NCBI RefSeq assembly: GCF_000219725.1
Contig: NC_015732.1
Span: forward strand, 2,672,972 to 2,736,971
DNA: 64,000 nt
DNA from: Gracilinema caldarium DSM 7334
GTDB lineage: Bacteria > Spirochaetota > Spirochaetia > Treponematales > Breznakiellaceae
Direction: 5' to 3'
Part shown: one piece after another, positions 24,837 to 34,150 of the stretch
Layout of the letters: each line of letters begins with the position of its first letter
Position numbering within the stretch: position 1 is the stretch's first letter
Made by a program: the position numbers and the translations under genes
The notes under the pieces: generated by a model
Databases searched by the model: none
Told to the model about the DNA's origin: nothing
Seen by the model: only the letters and a program-made list of their open reading frames with translations

Positions 24837-26089
24837 TGAACAGTTTGATGGAAAAACGTCATGGCTTAAAACAATGTCTTCTGGTAGCTCTCGCCCTTAT
24901 CATCACCTTAGTCCTGACACCTGCGGCGGTCTTAGGGCAAACTAACAGCACTATACCGGCAGGCACGGTTCAGTCGCAGCCGGCAGCTCTGGTGCTATCA
25001 ACCCAATTACCCCAGGAGCCCCAAAACCAAAACAGAGAAGCCCGTCTTACCCTGGCAGTGGTGGGGGATATCATGCTTTCTCGCACAGTAGATAAGGTAA
25101 TACAAAGAGAATCCTGGCAGGTTCCTTTTTCCTTAGTACCGGAATCTATAAAGACTGCGGACATAGCCTTTGCCAATCTTGAATGTCCTGCTTCGTTTCG
25201 AGGAAAACCCTACCCGGGAAAACCTGAGGAGGTGACCTTTCGGGCAAATCCGGCTTCACTCTTTGGACTTAACTATGCCGGCTTTGATGTAGTATCCTTG
25301 GCGAATAACCATACGAACGATTATGGGCCGTTTGCTTTGCTGGATACCATAGCAAGCTTGAACCAGCTCGGTATTGCTTCCTGCGGTGCAGGAACCTCGA
25401 AACATGAAGCCAGAAAGCCAGTTATTCTCGAACGAAATGGCATACGGCTTGCTTTTTTAGCTTATGCTGAACCTATCTGGAGCGTGGTTGAAGCAGAGGA
25501 TGGCCCACCAGAGAAGGCCGGTGTGGCTGTCCTTCGGGAAGCAGACATTATTGCTGACATACAGCAGGCCACCAAGCTTGCCGATGGCGTTCTGGTCTCC
25601 CTCCATTGGGGTGAGGAATTTCACCAGGTTCCACGGGAATCGGACCGGGCTTTAGCAAGACGGCTCATTGATGCGGGAGCGTTGGCTATACTGGGACACC
25701 ATCCCCATGTACTCCAGGGGGCTGAGTGGTATCGGCAGGGAATTATTCTCTATTCTATGGGTAATTTTATATTTGATATGAAGGACGATGCAACCTATGA
25801 CACGGCGGTTGCCATCATTAATATACATAAAATTATTCCTGGGCTTGTACCGTATCGAAAGATGCTCACAACTCTTAAAATTGAACGTCTAGTTTACGAG
25901 CCTATTCATATTATCCGTGGTACCTATGGACCAGGGATCCTCACTGAACAGGATAAAAAACGGATTCAAAACCTCATCGTCTCTCGGTTACAACAGTTAA
26001 ACACAACCAGTTATATCCGTACAGATGGCTGTGTGGAGGTACGCTGTCCAGTGTTATCTGCTTCAAGGCAGGCTAGAATCGGGCCTTAA
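24836..26089 (+). CDS. CapA-family metallophosphatase-like protein, exported
   Basis: A 417-residue protein with an N-terminal hydrophobic segment (about residues 13-33), probably a signal peptide or anchor. A Gln/Pro-rich linker of about 30 residues leads to a CapA/PgsA calcineurin-like domain. Its motifs in order are VGDIMLSR, FANLECP, SLANNHTNDYG, LHWGEEF, ILGHHPHVLQG and YSMGNFIFD, giving the metal-binding Asp, Asn and His set. Relatives act in poly-gamma-glutamate capsule work, but no capB/C genes are nearby. ATG 24836 overlaps the nadE stop by one base (TGATG), implying coupling; GTG 24833 is an alternative. The last 27 bases overlap the convergent kinase gene. Confidence 0.85.
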   Translation: MNSLMEKRHGLKQCLLVALALIITLVLTPAAVLGQTNSTIPAGTVQSQPAALVLSTQLPQEPQNQNREARLTLAVVGDIMLSRTVDKVIQRESWQVPFSLVPESIKTADIAFANLECPASFRGKPYPGKPEEVTFRANPASLFGLNYAGFDVVSLANNHTNDYGPFALLDTIASLNQLGIASCGAGTSKHEARKPVILERNGIRLAFLAYAEPIWSVVEAEDGPPEKAGVAVLREADIIADIQQATKLADGVLVSLHWGEEFHQVPRESDRALARRLIDAGALAILGHHPHVLQGAEWYRQGIILYSMGNFIFDMKDDATYDTAVAIINIHKIIPGLVPYRKMLTTLKIERLVYEPIHIIRGTYGPGILTEQDKKRIQNLIVSRLQQLNTTSYIRTDGCVEVRCPVLSASRQARIGP

Positions 26090-28672
26090 GATTGATGCCA
26101 ATCTTTGACTGAGTTCTTCTATTCCATAAGGTTTAGGAATAACACCAGTAAAACCGTATGACCGGTATTCAGACATAACCGGCGCATCCGCATAACCAGA
26201 GGAAACAAATAGTGGAACATCTGGATCAATTTTACGAATACGTTGTGCAGTCTCTATACCACCAAGACCAGACACAACGGTTAAATCTAGAATTACAGCG
26301 CAAAAGGGACGTTGTTCATGGTGTGCTTTTTTAAATTGTTCAAGGGCAGATTCGCCATTAGCTGTAACAGTAGGTTCATAACCAAGGCGACGCAACATTC
26401 GTTCTACTACCATACGAACCGCATATTCATCATCCATAACGAGTATTTTTCCTTTTGCAAATTGTATCCTGCTAAAGGGTGCCTGTTCTTCGGCTTCTTC
26501 TGCCGGGGGCAGATAAATAGTAAAGATAGCTCCATGACCTTCCTCAGATTGAACCGCGATAGCACCGCCATGGCGTTTGAGTATAGAATAGGTAATCGCT
26601 AAACCAAGGCCTGAACCACTTTGTTTTGTCGACACATAGGGATCAAATATCTTTTCCAGCAGCGAGGCTGGAATACCAGGCCCAGAGTCTTTAAATTCTA
26701 CTACGACGTATTCACCAGATGAGGGTAAAAGGGGAAAGTATTTATCTTGTATTTTAAGTTTATTCGGATCATTTACGAGTTCTTTTCTAATACGGATAGA
26801 TAAGACACCGCCCTTTGACATAGCCTGGATAGCATTTAGAATGATATTGTTGAAACACTGAATAATCTGACCACTATCAATATAAGCATAGGGAATGGCA
26901 TCTTCTATAGTAATCGAAGCGGCAACCGAACTACCCGCAGCAGATAACCGCAAGGCTTCCCGTACCAGCTTGGGAACATCCGTAGGTATTGGACTTGGTT
27001 CCCCACCCTTAGCAAAGGTTAAAAGCTGCCGAGACAGATCTCGGGCGCGGAAACAGGCTATTTCAGCTCGGTTTATAGCATCATATATTTCATCAGTCTC
27101 GGAAAGACTGAGCTTTACGAGACTAATATTACCTAATATTGCAGTCATGATATTGTTAAAATCGTGAGCAATTCCCCCTGCAAGGATTCCAATGGATTCT
27201 AATTTCTGGCTCCGTTCTAATTCTGAGCGTAACTGTTCAATTTCAGTGATGTCGAGTAAGATAACAAGGGCAGCCTTCTTTTCCATGTATGTAAAGGGTG
27301 AGGCCGATACAAGACAATATAATTTCGTACCATTTCTTCTCATAATAAGTACTTGCTGAGTTGTGGTAGTTTGATTTGCAATAAGAGCATTATGAAAAAC
27401 CGTAAAAGCTTGTTCATCCATAGAAAGACCTAATTGGGTGATTTTGGATCCCACCAATTCTGATGGAGGTATCTGAAGCATTGCACTGGCAGATCGGTTT
27501 ATATCTAATACTACCTGGGTATCTGTTTCGATAATTAGCATTCCTGCCGGACTCACATGAAAGGCTCGAACAAAATTAGCTTCTATTGAGCGAAGTGAGG
27601 CGGTTACTGCTAAACGCCGATCGACTTCCATGGTGAGATTTTTTTCAGCACTGAGATCATGAGCAATAATAATATAGCCAGAAAGGCTTTGTCCTGCAAA
27701 GAGTTTTCGTATAATCATTGATGCGGGGCTAATACGGGTTGATGAAAAATAAAAAGATACTTCAAAGGTATGTGTCTCTGAAGTATAGGCATGGTTTTGA
27801 AGCCATACCTGCGGTGGATTTGCTTCAGGAATTAAAATTGATATACTTTTTCCTCGTAAATCCTCATGAAAACTGCTTACATTACAATCAATTATACTGC
27901 CATCTGGATTACAAAGCATTACTACATCATAAACTGTTTGCAGAATCCTCTCTGATACTTCACGGCTTGTAAATGAAAGCAAATCATATCGGAACTGAGC
28001 CCAGGCTAAGCCTGCCACTAGGAAACTTAAAAAGATCGGCAGCATGGGGGGCAGATTTTCGAAACCGGCATATCTCAGAAGGAACCCGGTGATATAGGTC
28101 CCTAAAAAAGTTGGGATAAAAGAATAGAGTATAATGGAAGCTTTCTTACGCTGCAGTTCATCCTTCTGACAAAGTCCTCTAATAAAAAGAATGAGGATAG
28201 CTGCGAGCCCCAAAAAAGTATAATTGCCCACATTAACCCAATGCCAAAGAGAACCTTCATTATAAACAGCGTGCCAACCAAGAGCTACAGGGACAACCTT
28301 GAGTAAAACAGCCTGGGGATGTAATAATTGTGCAATAGTAATAAAGAGTGCTGGAGCAAGGAATATAAAAAACCAGAGTTTAAAAGTAATACCCGTAATA
28401 AGTAGACAAAAAATAAAAAAGAGTGGTGGTGCAACATACCAGATAAATGAAAAAGATAAAAACCAAAGCCTTGCTTCTAATGCTGAGGTAGCGCTAATAA
28501 AAAAACCATTCGCAAAGGTCCCAAGGGCGAAAAGAAGTGAAAGAAAAATAAATAATAAAGTGAGCGGTGTTCGGCGGAAAGTCCGATCATTTCGCCTGAA
28601 AAAATAAGCAAAAATGCCAAGAAAGAGGTATAAAAAACAGGACATGACATTTAAAAAAAATATGAGACGCAT
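26063..28672 (-). CDS. Hybrid histidine kinase with 7TM sensor, PAS domains and receiver
   Basis: An 869-residue membrane sensor. Seven hydrophobic helices in the first 235 residues match the 7TM histidine-kinase N-terminal region. Two PAS-like domains follow, then the HisKA box GGIAHDFNNIMTAILGN with the phospho-accepting His, and an HATPase with DSGPGIPASLLEKIFDPY and GSGLGLAITYS. The C-terminal receiver has ILVMDDEY, the phospho-Asp in AVILDLTV and the Lys in PKPYG. Phosphate should move from His to the receiver and on to an unseen partner. AGGAG lies before the ATG. No response regulator is adjacent. Confidence 0.93.
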   Translation of the reverse strand: MRLIFFLNVMSCFLYLFLGIFAYFFRRNDRTFRRTPLTLLFIFLSLLFALGTFANGFFISATSALEARLWFLSFSFIWYVAPPLFFIFCLLITGITFKLWFFIFLAPALFITIAQLLHPQAVLLKVVPVALGWHAVYNEGSLWHWVNVGNYTFLGLAAILILFIRGLCQKDELQRKKASIILYSFIPTFLGTYITGFLLRYAGFENLPPMLPIFLSFLVAGLAWAQFRYDLLSFTSREVSERILQTVYDVVMLCNPDGSIIDCNVSSFHEDLRGKSISILIPEANPPQVWLQNHAYTSETHTFEVSFYFSSTRISPASMIIRKLFAGQSLSGYIIIAHDLSAEKNLTMEVDRRLAVTASLRSIEANFVRAFHVSPAGMLIIETDTQVVLDINRSASAMLQIPPSELVGSKITQLGLSMDEQAFTVFHNALIANQTTTTQQVLIMRRNGTKLYCLVSASPFTYMEKKAALVILLDITEIEQLRSELERSQKLESIGILAGGIAHDFNNIMTAILGNISLVKLSLSETDEIYDAINRAEIACFRARDLSRQLLTFAKGGEPSPIPTDVPKLVREALRLSAAGSSVAASITIEDAIPYAYIDSGQIIQCFNNIILNAIQAMSKGGVLSIRIRKELVNDPNKLKIQDKYFPLLPSSGEYVVVEFKDSGPGIPASLLEKIFDPYVSTKQSGSGLGLAITYSILKRHGGAIAVQSEEGHGAIFTIYLPPAEEAEEQAPFSRIQFAKGKILVMDDEYAVRMVVERMLRRLGYEPTVTANGESALEQFKKAHHEQRPFCAVILDLTVVSGLGGIETAQRIRKIDPDVPLFVSSGYADAPVMSEYRSYGFTGVIPKPYGIEELSQRLASILRPDSSLP

Positions 28673-28776
28673 GAATACTCCTGGACACTTTATATACTCA
28701 TGTAATTATTACCTACCCTTTTAGGGTTATCAATATACTCTTAGTATACTAGAGATAACATCAAATACCAGCCTCA

Positions 28777-28805
28777 TTGACGATCATTCCGGCATAAAGT
28801 ATGCT
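28777..28805 (+). promoter_or_regulatory. Promoter of the SDF transporter gene
   Basis: TTGACG (28777-28782), a 17-nt spacer and TATGCT (28800-28805), with 8 nt to the ATG and no SD. Confidence 0.6.
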
Positions 28806-28813
28806 CTTTTCTC

Positions 28814-30049
28814 ATGAAGGTCTGGATAAAATTATTCATCGGTTCCCTGCTGGGATTCTTGTTAGGGTTTGTAGTCCCTCAGGACAACCTCACCATTACA
28901 GAAGCCATTAACTGGCTTGCAAAACTAGCGATTCAAATTGGACGCTACTCCCTGGTACCAACTTTGGCCTTTTCTCTCATGATTGCTATCTATGAGCTCC
29001 GTCAAGATAAAGAGATGTGGCCACTCATACTGCGTTCTATAGGGATTATTCTAGTATCATCGGTATTTATTATCGGTTCTGGTATGTTGATAACCTTAAT
29101 ATTCCCACCTGCCCGTATTCCTATATTAATAGAGGGACAAAAAGAAAGCATCTCCCTTGATATAGGACAGGGGATCCTTCAGCTCTTACCCACTAATATG
29201 CTTGCAAGCCTAGTAAGTAATGGGGACTACCTGCTTCCTATCTGGATTTTTGCAATCTTACTAGGAGCCGGTTTTTCCTATGACCGGGTATACACCAAGC
29301 CTGTTATCAGTCTTGTCGATTCACTTTCTAGAATATTTTATTATATATCAATTTTCTTCTCAGAAATTCTAGGAATATTTATGATTTTTATTGGTGCATT
29401 CTGGGCTGTCCGATTTCAAGGAGCCCTCAAAGCTCAAGTATTCCAGGACATCATTATGCTTTTAGCAGGATATGGGTTTCTGCTTTGTTTTGTCATTCTT
29501 CCATTGTTTCTCTATTTTCTTGGTGGCAAGCGTACGAACCCCTGGAAACAGCTCTATGGTGCCTTAGGGCCTGCAATTGCTGGCCTTTTTTCAGGGGATC
29601 TAAACTTTACCCTGCCCTTGCTCATCCGGCATGCAAAGGAAAATCATGGTATCCAGCGGCGTTCGAATGCATTGAGTCTAGTTCTATTCAGTACCTTTGC
29701 CCGTGCAGGCAGTGCTATGGTGGCCGCTATATCACTTATTGTAATTATTAAATCCTACTCGAGCCTCGGAATCAGTGCAGGGGATCTCTTTACCATCATG
29801 TTGTTTGCAGGAATCATTTCGCTGCTCTTACCACGCTATACTGGTAATGGAGCATACATTGCACTGGCAGTCCTGTGCACCTGGTATGGGCACGGGTTTG
29901 AAGCAGGCTACCTCATTCTTAAACCAATAGCTTTCTACCTTGTATCCATAGGTACTATGATTGACGTCATAGTCGCAGCCCTTGGTACCTATGCGGTCGG
30001 TGTACTTAGTCATTTTCAGCAGGAACGGGAAACCCGGCATTTCATTTAG
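28814..30049 (+). CDS. Dicarboxylate/amino-acid:cation symporter (SDF family)
   Basis: A 411-residue integral membrane protein with 8 or more hydrophobic helices in the SDF/DAACS arrangement. It begins with a re-entrant-type start, FIGSLLGFLLGFVVP, and has a central DYLLPIWIFAILLGAGFSY segment. The later LFSGDLNFTLPLLIRHAKEN region corresponds to the hairpin and substrate area. The family imports dicarboxylates or acidic or neutral amino acids with Na+ or H+; the substrate here is unknown, and the motifs diverge from the well-studied GltP/DctA proteins. It is monocistronic, without an SD sequence, and its -10 is 8 nt from the ATG. Confidence 0.8.
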   Translation: MKVWIKLFIGSLLGFLLGFVVPQDNLTITEAINWLAKLAIQIGRYSLVPTLAFSLMIAIYELRQDKEMWPLILRSIGIILVSSVFIIGSGMLITLIFPPARIPILIEGQKESISLDIGQGILQLLPTNMLASLVSNGDYLLPIWIFAILLGAGFSYDRVYTKPVISLVDSLSRIFYYISIFFSEILGIFMIFIGAFWAVRFQGALKAQVFQDIIMLLAGYGFLLCFVILPLFLYFLGGKRTNPWKQLYGALGPAIAGLFSGDLNFTLPLLIRHAKENHGIQRRSNALSLVLFSTFARAGSAMVAAISLIVIIKSYSSLGISAGDLFTIMLFAGIISLLLPRYTGNGAYIALAVLCTWYGHGFEAGYLILKPIAFYLVSIGTMIDVIVAALGTYAVGVLSHFQQERETRHFI

Positions 30050-30078
30050 GCTCGGAGTAGACTTCTATCCATTTTCAG

Positions 30079-30108
30079 TAGACGCAGCCATAGCCCTTAG
30101 GGTACAAT
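30079..30108 (+). promoter_or_regulatory. tex promoter, near-leaderless layout
   Basis: TAGACG (30079-30084), an 18-nt spacer and TACAAT (30103-30108), with 9 nt to ATG 30118. Confidence 0.5.
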
Positions 30109-30117
30109 GCCCGGGCT

Positions 30118-32577
30118 ATGGAAATTACTGCCGAATTTATTGATGCACTACAGGTAAATGAAGTTGCGCTCATGAAGCGCATTGCAGAAGAAATGTCGAT
30201 TAACCTGGGCCAGGTTTCAGCGGTCATCGGACTTTTTACAGAGGGCTGTACGGTACCCTTTATCGCCCGGTACCGGAAAGAAAAAACCGGCAGCCTGGAC
30301 GAAGTCCAGGTACGGGAAATTGATCACCGCTTTACCAGCGGGAAAAATTTGGAAAGCCGGCGGATTGAAATAATCCGGGGTATTTTTGAACAGGGAAAAC
30401 TCACCGAAGCCCTCTATGAAAACATAACAAAAGCTGCCACGCTGACCGAATTGGAGGACATCTATGCCCCCTACAAACGGAAAAAGAAAACCCGGGGCAT
30501 GATTGCCCAGGAAAAAGGCCTTGAACCTCTTGCCCAGGCTATGATGGAACTGGATGCAGCAGCCCTCCGAAAAAAAGCCGAGGCCTTTGTCCGTGAAGAT
30601 CCAGAACATCCTGAACTTTCCGTAGCTTCCATTGACGATGCCCTCCAGGGAGCCATGGACATTATTGCTGAACAGGTTGCCCAGGATCCGGACAACCGCA
30701 GTGATATCAAGAAATTCTATCTCTCCGACGGGCGCATCATTGTAAAAGGCATCGGAGATGAGGAAAAGAAAAAAACCAGCACCTACCAGATGTACTGGGA
30801 CTACACGGAACAGCTCTCACAGATTAAGCCCCACCGGGTTCTCGCAATTAACCGGGGCGAACGGGAAGGCGAACTGGAAGTTACCATCGATGTGGATGAA
30901 AACACCGCTACTGAGCTGTTACAGCGGAAATACACTATTCATAACGATTACCACAAAACAGCCATAGAAGACGGCCTGAAACGGCTCCTGTCACCGGCAG
31001 TCATTAGAGAACTCCGAGGCGATCAGAGCGATGCCGCCGACGATCACGGCATTTCCGTGTTCAGCCAGAACCTGAAAAACCTCCTCATGCAGCAGCCCAT
31101 TAAGGGCACCAGGGTCCTGGGCATTGATCCGGGTATCCGCACGGGAACCAAGTGTGCAGCCCTGGATGAGACCGGTAAGTATCTGGGAAGTTTTGTCATT
31201 TATCAACATCACCCTGAAGAAGCCAAACGGGCCCTGCTCGAAGGCATCAAATCCTATAACGTCCAGCTCATTGCCGTCGGCAATGGTACAGGAAGCCACG
31301 AGGTTCAGGAGCTCGTCGCCCAGACCATCAGCGAAAATCATCTCGAAGTACTGTATACCGTAGTTGATGAAGACGGGGCTTCGGTCTATTCAGCCAGTGA
31401 CATTGCCCGGGAAGAATTTCCCGACCTGGATCTCACTATCCGTGGAGCCATCTCAATTGGCCGGCGGCTCCAGGATCCCCTAGCAGAGCTGGTCAAGATT
31501 GATCCTAAATCTATTGGTGTTGGACTCTACCAGCACGACGTGAACCAGAAGAAACTCTCCGAGACCCTGGACGAAGTCGTTCAGTCGGTAGTGAACAATG
31601 TCGGGGTTAACCTCAATACCGCCAGTGTGTCTCTTCTTAAATATGTATCGGGTATTAATGGGTCCCTTGCTAAAAAACTCGTAAAATATCGGGAAGAACG
31701 GGGGAAGATCACAAGCCGAAAAGAGCTCATGGATGTCCCCGGTATGGGCCCCAAAAGTTTTGAACAGTGCGCAGGGTTCCTCAAAATCCCGGAAAGTTCC
31801 GATCCTCTGGATAATACCTGGGTGCACCCGGAAAACTATGAAATTGCCCGGGAAATCTATGACTTACTCAAAACAAAGGGCTCCCTTTCAGCGGATGATA
31901 CCAGGGCTTTAAAAGAAAAATATTCCGTGGGGGATACCACCATTACCGATCTGGTTGATGAACTTAAAAAGCCCAATCGGGACCCCCGTGAGGGTTATCC
32001 GAAGCCGGTAATGCAGAAGGGGGTAGTTACCTTCGAGGACCTTCACGAAGGGATGATGATTACCGGTAAGGTGAAGAACGTAGTCGACTTTGGTGCCTTC
32101 GTAGATGTGGGGATTAAGGAAACTGCCCTGCTGCATATTTCTGAAATGAGCGATACCTTTATTCAGGACCCGATGGAAGTCCTTAAGGTGGGGGATGTCC
32201 GGGAATTCCGTATTATCGGATTAGATCTGGACCGCCGCAGGATCAGCCTGTCTTTAAAAAACCAGAGCAGTAACAGTCAGGGAACTCGGTCTAAGACAGC
32301 TGCATTTCCGCAACCCGCTGCAGGCTCAAGGTCCGCCGATACAAAAACTGCCGGCAGCCATCAATCTGCCACCGCTGGAGGGCCCCAAAGCGGTCGCCGG
32401 GTCGTGGTGGTGAAAAAATCAGGAGAAGAACGACCTACTGCCAACCGCCCGGAAACAGGTCACTCCGGTTCAGGCCGCCCCTCAGCAAGCCGCAATGACC
32501 GGGATGATGACGGCACCATGTACAATCCCTTTGCGGAAGCCCTGCGTAAGATGCAGGAAAAAAGCGGAAAGAAATAG
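30118..32577 (+). CDS. tex: Tex-family S1 RNA-binding protein
   Basis: An 819-residue homologue of Tex, a nucleic-acid-binding protein linked to transcription and RNA turnover. The order is an N-terminal helical domain (IPFIARYRKE-type motif seen as VPFIARYRKEKTGSLDEVQ), a YqgF/RNase-H-like domain (LGIDPGIRTGTKCA), and a helix-hairpin-helix pair (DVPGMGPKSFEQCAGFL). An S1 domain follows (GMMITGKVKNVVDFGAFVD). After the S1 domain comes a Ser/Thr/Gln-rich basic tail of about 100 residues, ending FAEALRKMQEKSGKK. The N-terminus could instead begin at M19 (30172). rsmG follows after 11 bases in the same direction. Confidence 0.93.
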   Translation: MEITAEFIDALQVNEVALMKRIAEEMSINLGQVSAVIGLFTEGCTVPFIARYRKEKTGSLDEVQVREIDHRFTSGKNLESRRIEIIRGIFEQGKLTEALYENITKAATLTELEDIYAPYKRKKKTRGMIAQEKGLEPLAQAMMELDAAALRKKAEAFVREDPEHPELSVASIDDALQGAMDIIAEQVAQDPDNRSDIKKFYLSDGRIIVKGIGDEEKKKTSTYQMYWDYTEQLSQIKPHRVLAINRGEREGELEVTIDVDENTATELLQRKYTIHNDYHKTAIEDGLKRLLSPAVIRELRGDQSDAADDHGISVFSQNLKNLLMQQPIKGTRVLGIDPGIRTGTKCAALDETGKYLGSFVIYQHHPEEAKRALLEGIKSYNVQLIAVGNGTGSHEVQELVAQTISENHLEVLYTVVDEDGASVYSASDIAREEFPDLDLTIRGAISIGRRLQDPLAELVKIDPKSIGVGLYQHDVNQKKLSETLDEVVQSVVNNVGVNLNTASVSLLKYVSGINGSLAKKLVKYREERGKITSRKELMDVPGMGPKSFEQCAGFLKIPESSDPLDNTWVHPENYEIAREIYDLLKTKGSLSADDTRALKEKYSVGDTTITDLVDELKKPNRDPREGYPKPVMQKGVVTFEDLHEGMMITGKVKNVVDFGAFVDVGIKETALLHISEMSDTFIQDPMEVLKVGDVREFRIIGLDLDRRRISLSLKNQSSNSQGTRSKTAAFPQPAAGSRSADTKTAGSHQSATAGGPQSGRRVVVVKKSGEERPTANRPETGHSGSGRPSASRNDRDDDGTMYNPFAEALRKMQEKSGKK

Positions 32578-32588
32578 GATCAAAATTG

Positions 32589-33359
32589 ATGGATGAATTG
32601 CTGGACCGGGGCCTTACGGCTCTTCTGGAACAGAACCAAAAACTCAACACCATACTTACCGGAGACCAGCGCATCCGGTTCCAGGAAAAACTTGAATCCT
32701 ATGTCCGGGAACTGGAACTGTTTAATCCCGCCTATGGGCTTGTAGGGGCCGAAAGCCATGAAGAGCTTATCATTAAACACATCCTCGATTCCCTGGCCCC
32801 CCTAGGCCACATTCTACGTGCCCTATCGCCCCAGCCTGCCCAGCAACACCAGCTCCTGCAGTCTCAGCCTGCCCAGCAACACCAGCTCCTGCAACCCCAG
32901 CCTGCCCTGGACCTGGCAGCCAATCTGCAGCCCAGCCCGTCTATTGCGGACGCCGGGACCGGAGCGGGCCTTCCAGGGCTTCCCCTCGCGATGGCCTTGC
33001 CCGACTGTCGGTTCACTCTTATTGAACGTATGGGCCGCCGTATCGGCTTTTTACAGAACACCCTGGCTGTCCTCGGATTAGAAAACGTCCGCCTGGAACA
33101 GGCGGACATTGAGAAGACCCGCTCCGGTCCCTTCGACCTCATTACCTTCCGGGCCTTCCGCCCCCTGGAACCACCAATACTAAGGGCTCTTGTAAGGCTC
33201 CTCACCCCGGGAGGCAAATTAGCGGCCTACAAGGGGCGGCTCGATAAAATCCGCGAAGAAATGGCTCCCATCGAATCCCTCGTTACAACCTGGGAAGCCA
33301 TGCCTGTCCAGGTTCCTTTTCTGAACGAAGAACGGCATATAGTAATGATACAACCCTGA
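32589..33359 (+). CDS. rsmG: 16S rRNA (guanine-527-N7)-methyltransferase RsmG with repeat insert
   Basis: A 256-residue SAM-dependent methyltransferase modifying G527 of 16S rRNA. The N-terminal part YVRELELFNPAYGLVG and HILDSLAPLGHI precede the SAM motif IADAGTGAGLPGLPLA, and FDLITFRAF with PGGKLAAYKG matches the family. Usual length is about 210-240. Between the HILDS helix and the SAM motif lies an insert of about 40 residues rich in Gln, Pro, Ala and Leu, encoded by a 33-bp tandem repeat. Start ATG 32589 is preferred to TTG 32586, with AGGAT eight bases before it. It is probably co-transcribed with tex. Confidence 0.92.
   Translation: MDELLDRGLTALLEQNQKLNTILTGDQRIRFQEKLESYVRELELFNPAYGLVGAESHEELIIKHILDSLAPLGHILRALSPQPAQQHQLLQSQPAQQHQLLQPQPALDLAANLQPSPSIADAGTGAGLPGLPLAMALPDCRFTLIERMGRRIGFLQNTLAVLGLENVRLEQADIEKTRSGPFDLITFRAFRPLEPPILRALVRLLTPGGKLAAYKGRLDKIREEMAPIESLVTTWEAMPVQVPFLNEERHIVMIQP
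32832..32910 (+). repeat. 33-bp tandem repeat within rsmG
   Basis: Two nearly perfect copies (32832-32864 and 32865-32897) and a partial third encode QPAQQHQLLQ(S/P) units of 11 residues, keeping the frame. Confidence 0.92.
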
Positions 33360-33480
33360 TACGAATTACAAACAGCGGTACCGTAACTACCCTATTGAAA
33401 ACCTCTGGTAAGCCCCTGGCAAACCTCTACCCCAATAAACCTCTGGCAAAAATCATCACCAAGAGTCTATATGAAAGAGC

Positions 33481-33509
33481 TTGCAAAATACGATACAGCC
33501 CGGTATGTT
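33481..33509 (+). promoter_or_regulatory. Promoter of the acetyltransferase gene, leaderless layout
   Basis: TTGCAA (33481-33486), a 17-nt spacer and TATGTT (33504-33509), then 6 nt to ATG 33516. This fixes the start within a longer reading frame. Confidence 0.55.
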
Positions 33510-33515
33510 ATTGCA

Positions 33516-34118
33516 ATGGACATACGTGAATATCGGGTAACAGATTTGCCCTATTTGTATGAAATCTGTCTTAAAACCGGCGATAACGGTAAGGATGCCA
33601 CAGAACTATTTTACGACCCCTATGTATTGGGTCAGTTTTACGCTGCCCCTTACACTCATTTTGAATCCGATTGCGTTCTCATCCTGGAAGGGACTTCACA
33701 GGGGTTACAACGTCCTCTCGGCTACATTCTAGGAACGTCCAACACAAGGGCGTATACAGACTGGTTTAACCAGTACTGGCGGCCCGCCGCCCTGGCACTA
33801 TACGGAGGGACCGAAGGCGCAAAAAGCCCCACCGAAACTGCTATTCGGGCCCTCTTTGCGAAGGAACTTACCTGCCCGCCATGGGTAGCAACATACCCCG
33901 GGCACATCCACATCGACCTTCTTCCCGAAGCCCAGGGCGGCGGTTGGGGCAGAAAGCTGATGGATGCCATATCTCGCCGACTGGCTGAAAAGGGCTGTAG
34001 GGGCTTTCACCTGGGCGTAAGCGGTGCCAACGAAGGGGGCATCGCCTTTTATCGCCGCTATGGGATGCAAGAACTTGCACAGGAAAGCTGGGGCATAGTG
34101 TTTGGAAAACTGCTCTAG
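33516..34118 (+). CDS. GNAT-family N-acetyltransferase
   Basis: A 200-residue acetyltransferase. It opens with MDIREYRVTDLPYLYEICLKTG, a typical GNAT first strand and helix. The acetyl-CoA loop is LLPEAQGGGWGRKLMDA (Q/R-x-x-G-x-G/A pattern), followed by GFHLGVSGANEGGIAFYRRYGMQ. The overall sequence recalls the acetyltransferase-like domain attached to O-GlcNAcase-type proteins and its stand-alone bacterial relatives. The acceptor is unknown. The ORF is open from 33471, but 33516 is chosen for the GNAT N-terminus and the promoter spacing. Confidence 0.82.
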   Translation: MDIREYRVTDLPYLYEICLKTGDNGKDATELFYDPYVLGQFYAAPYTHFESDCVLILEGTSQGLQRPLGYILGTSNTRAYTDWFNQYWRPAALALYGGTEGAKSPTETAIRALFAKELTCPPWVATYPGHIHIDLLPEAQGGGWGRKLMDAISRRLAEKGCRGFHLGVSGANEGGIAFYRRYGMQELAQESWGIVFGKLL

Positions 34119-34150
34119 CATGGTATCTATCATTGGTTTATTGGGTCTCC

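Noticed and set aside
33380-33450. Possible CRISPR-like or direct-repeat array (AACCTCTGGCAA-type repeats)
   Set aside because: There are only three short, degenerate copies with irregular spacing and no spacers or cas genes.
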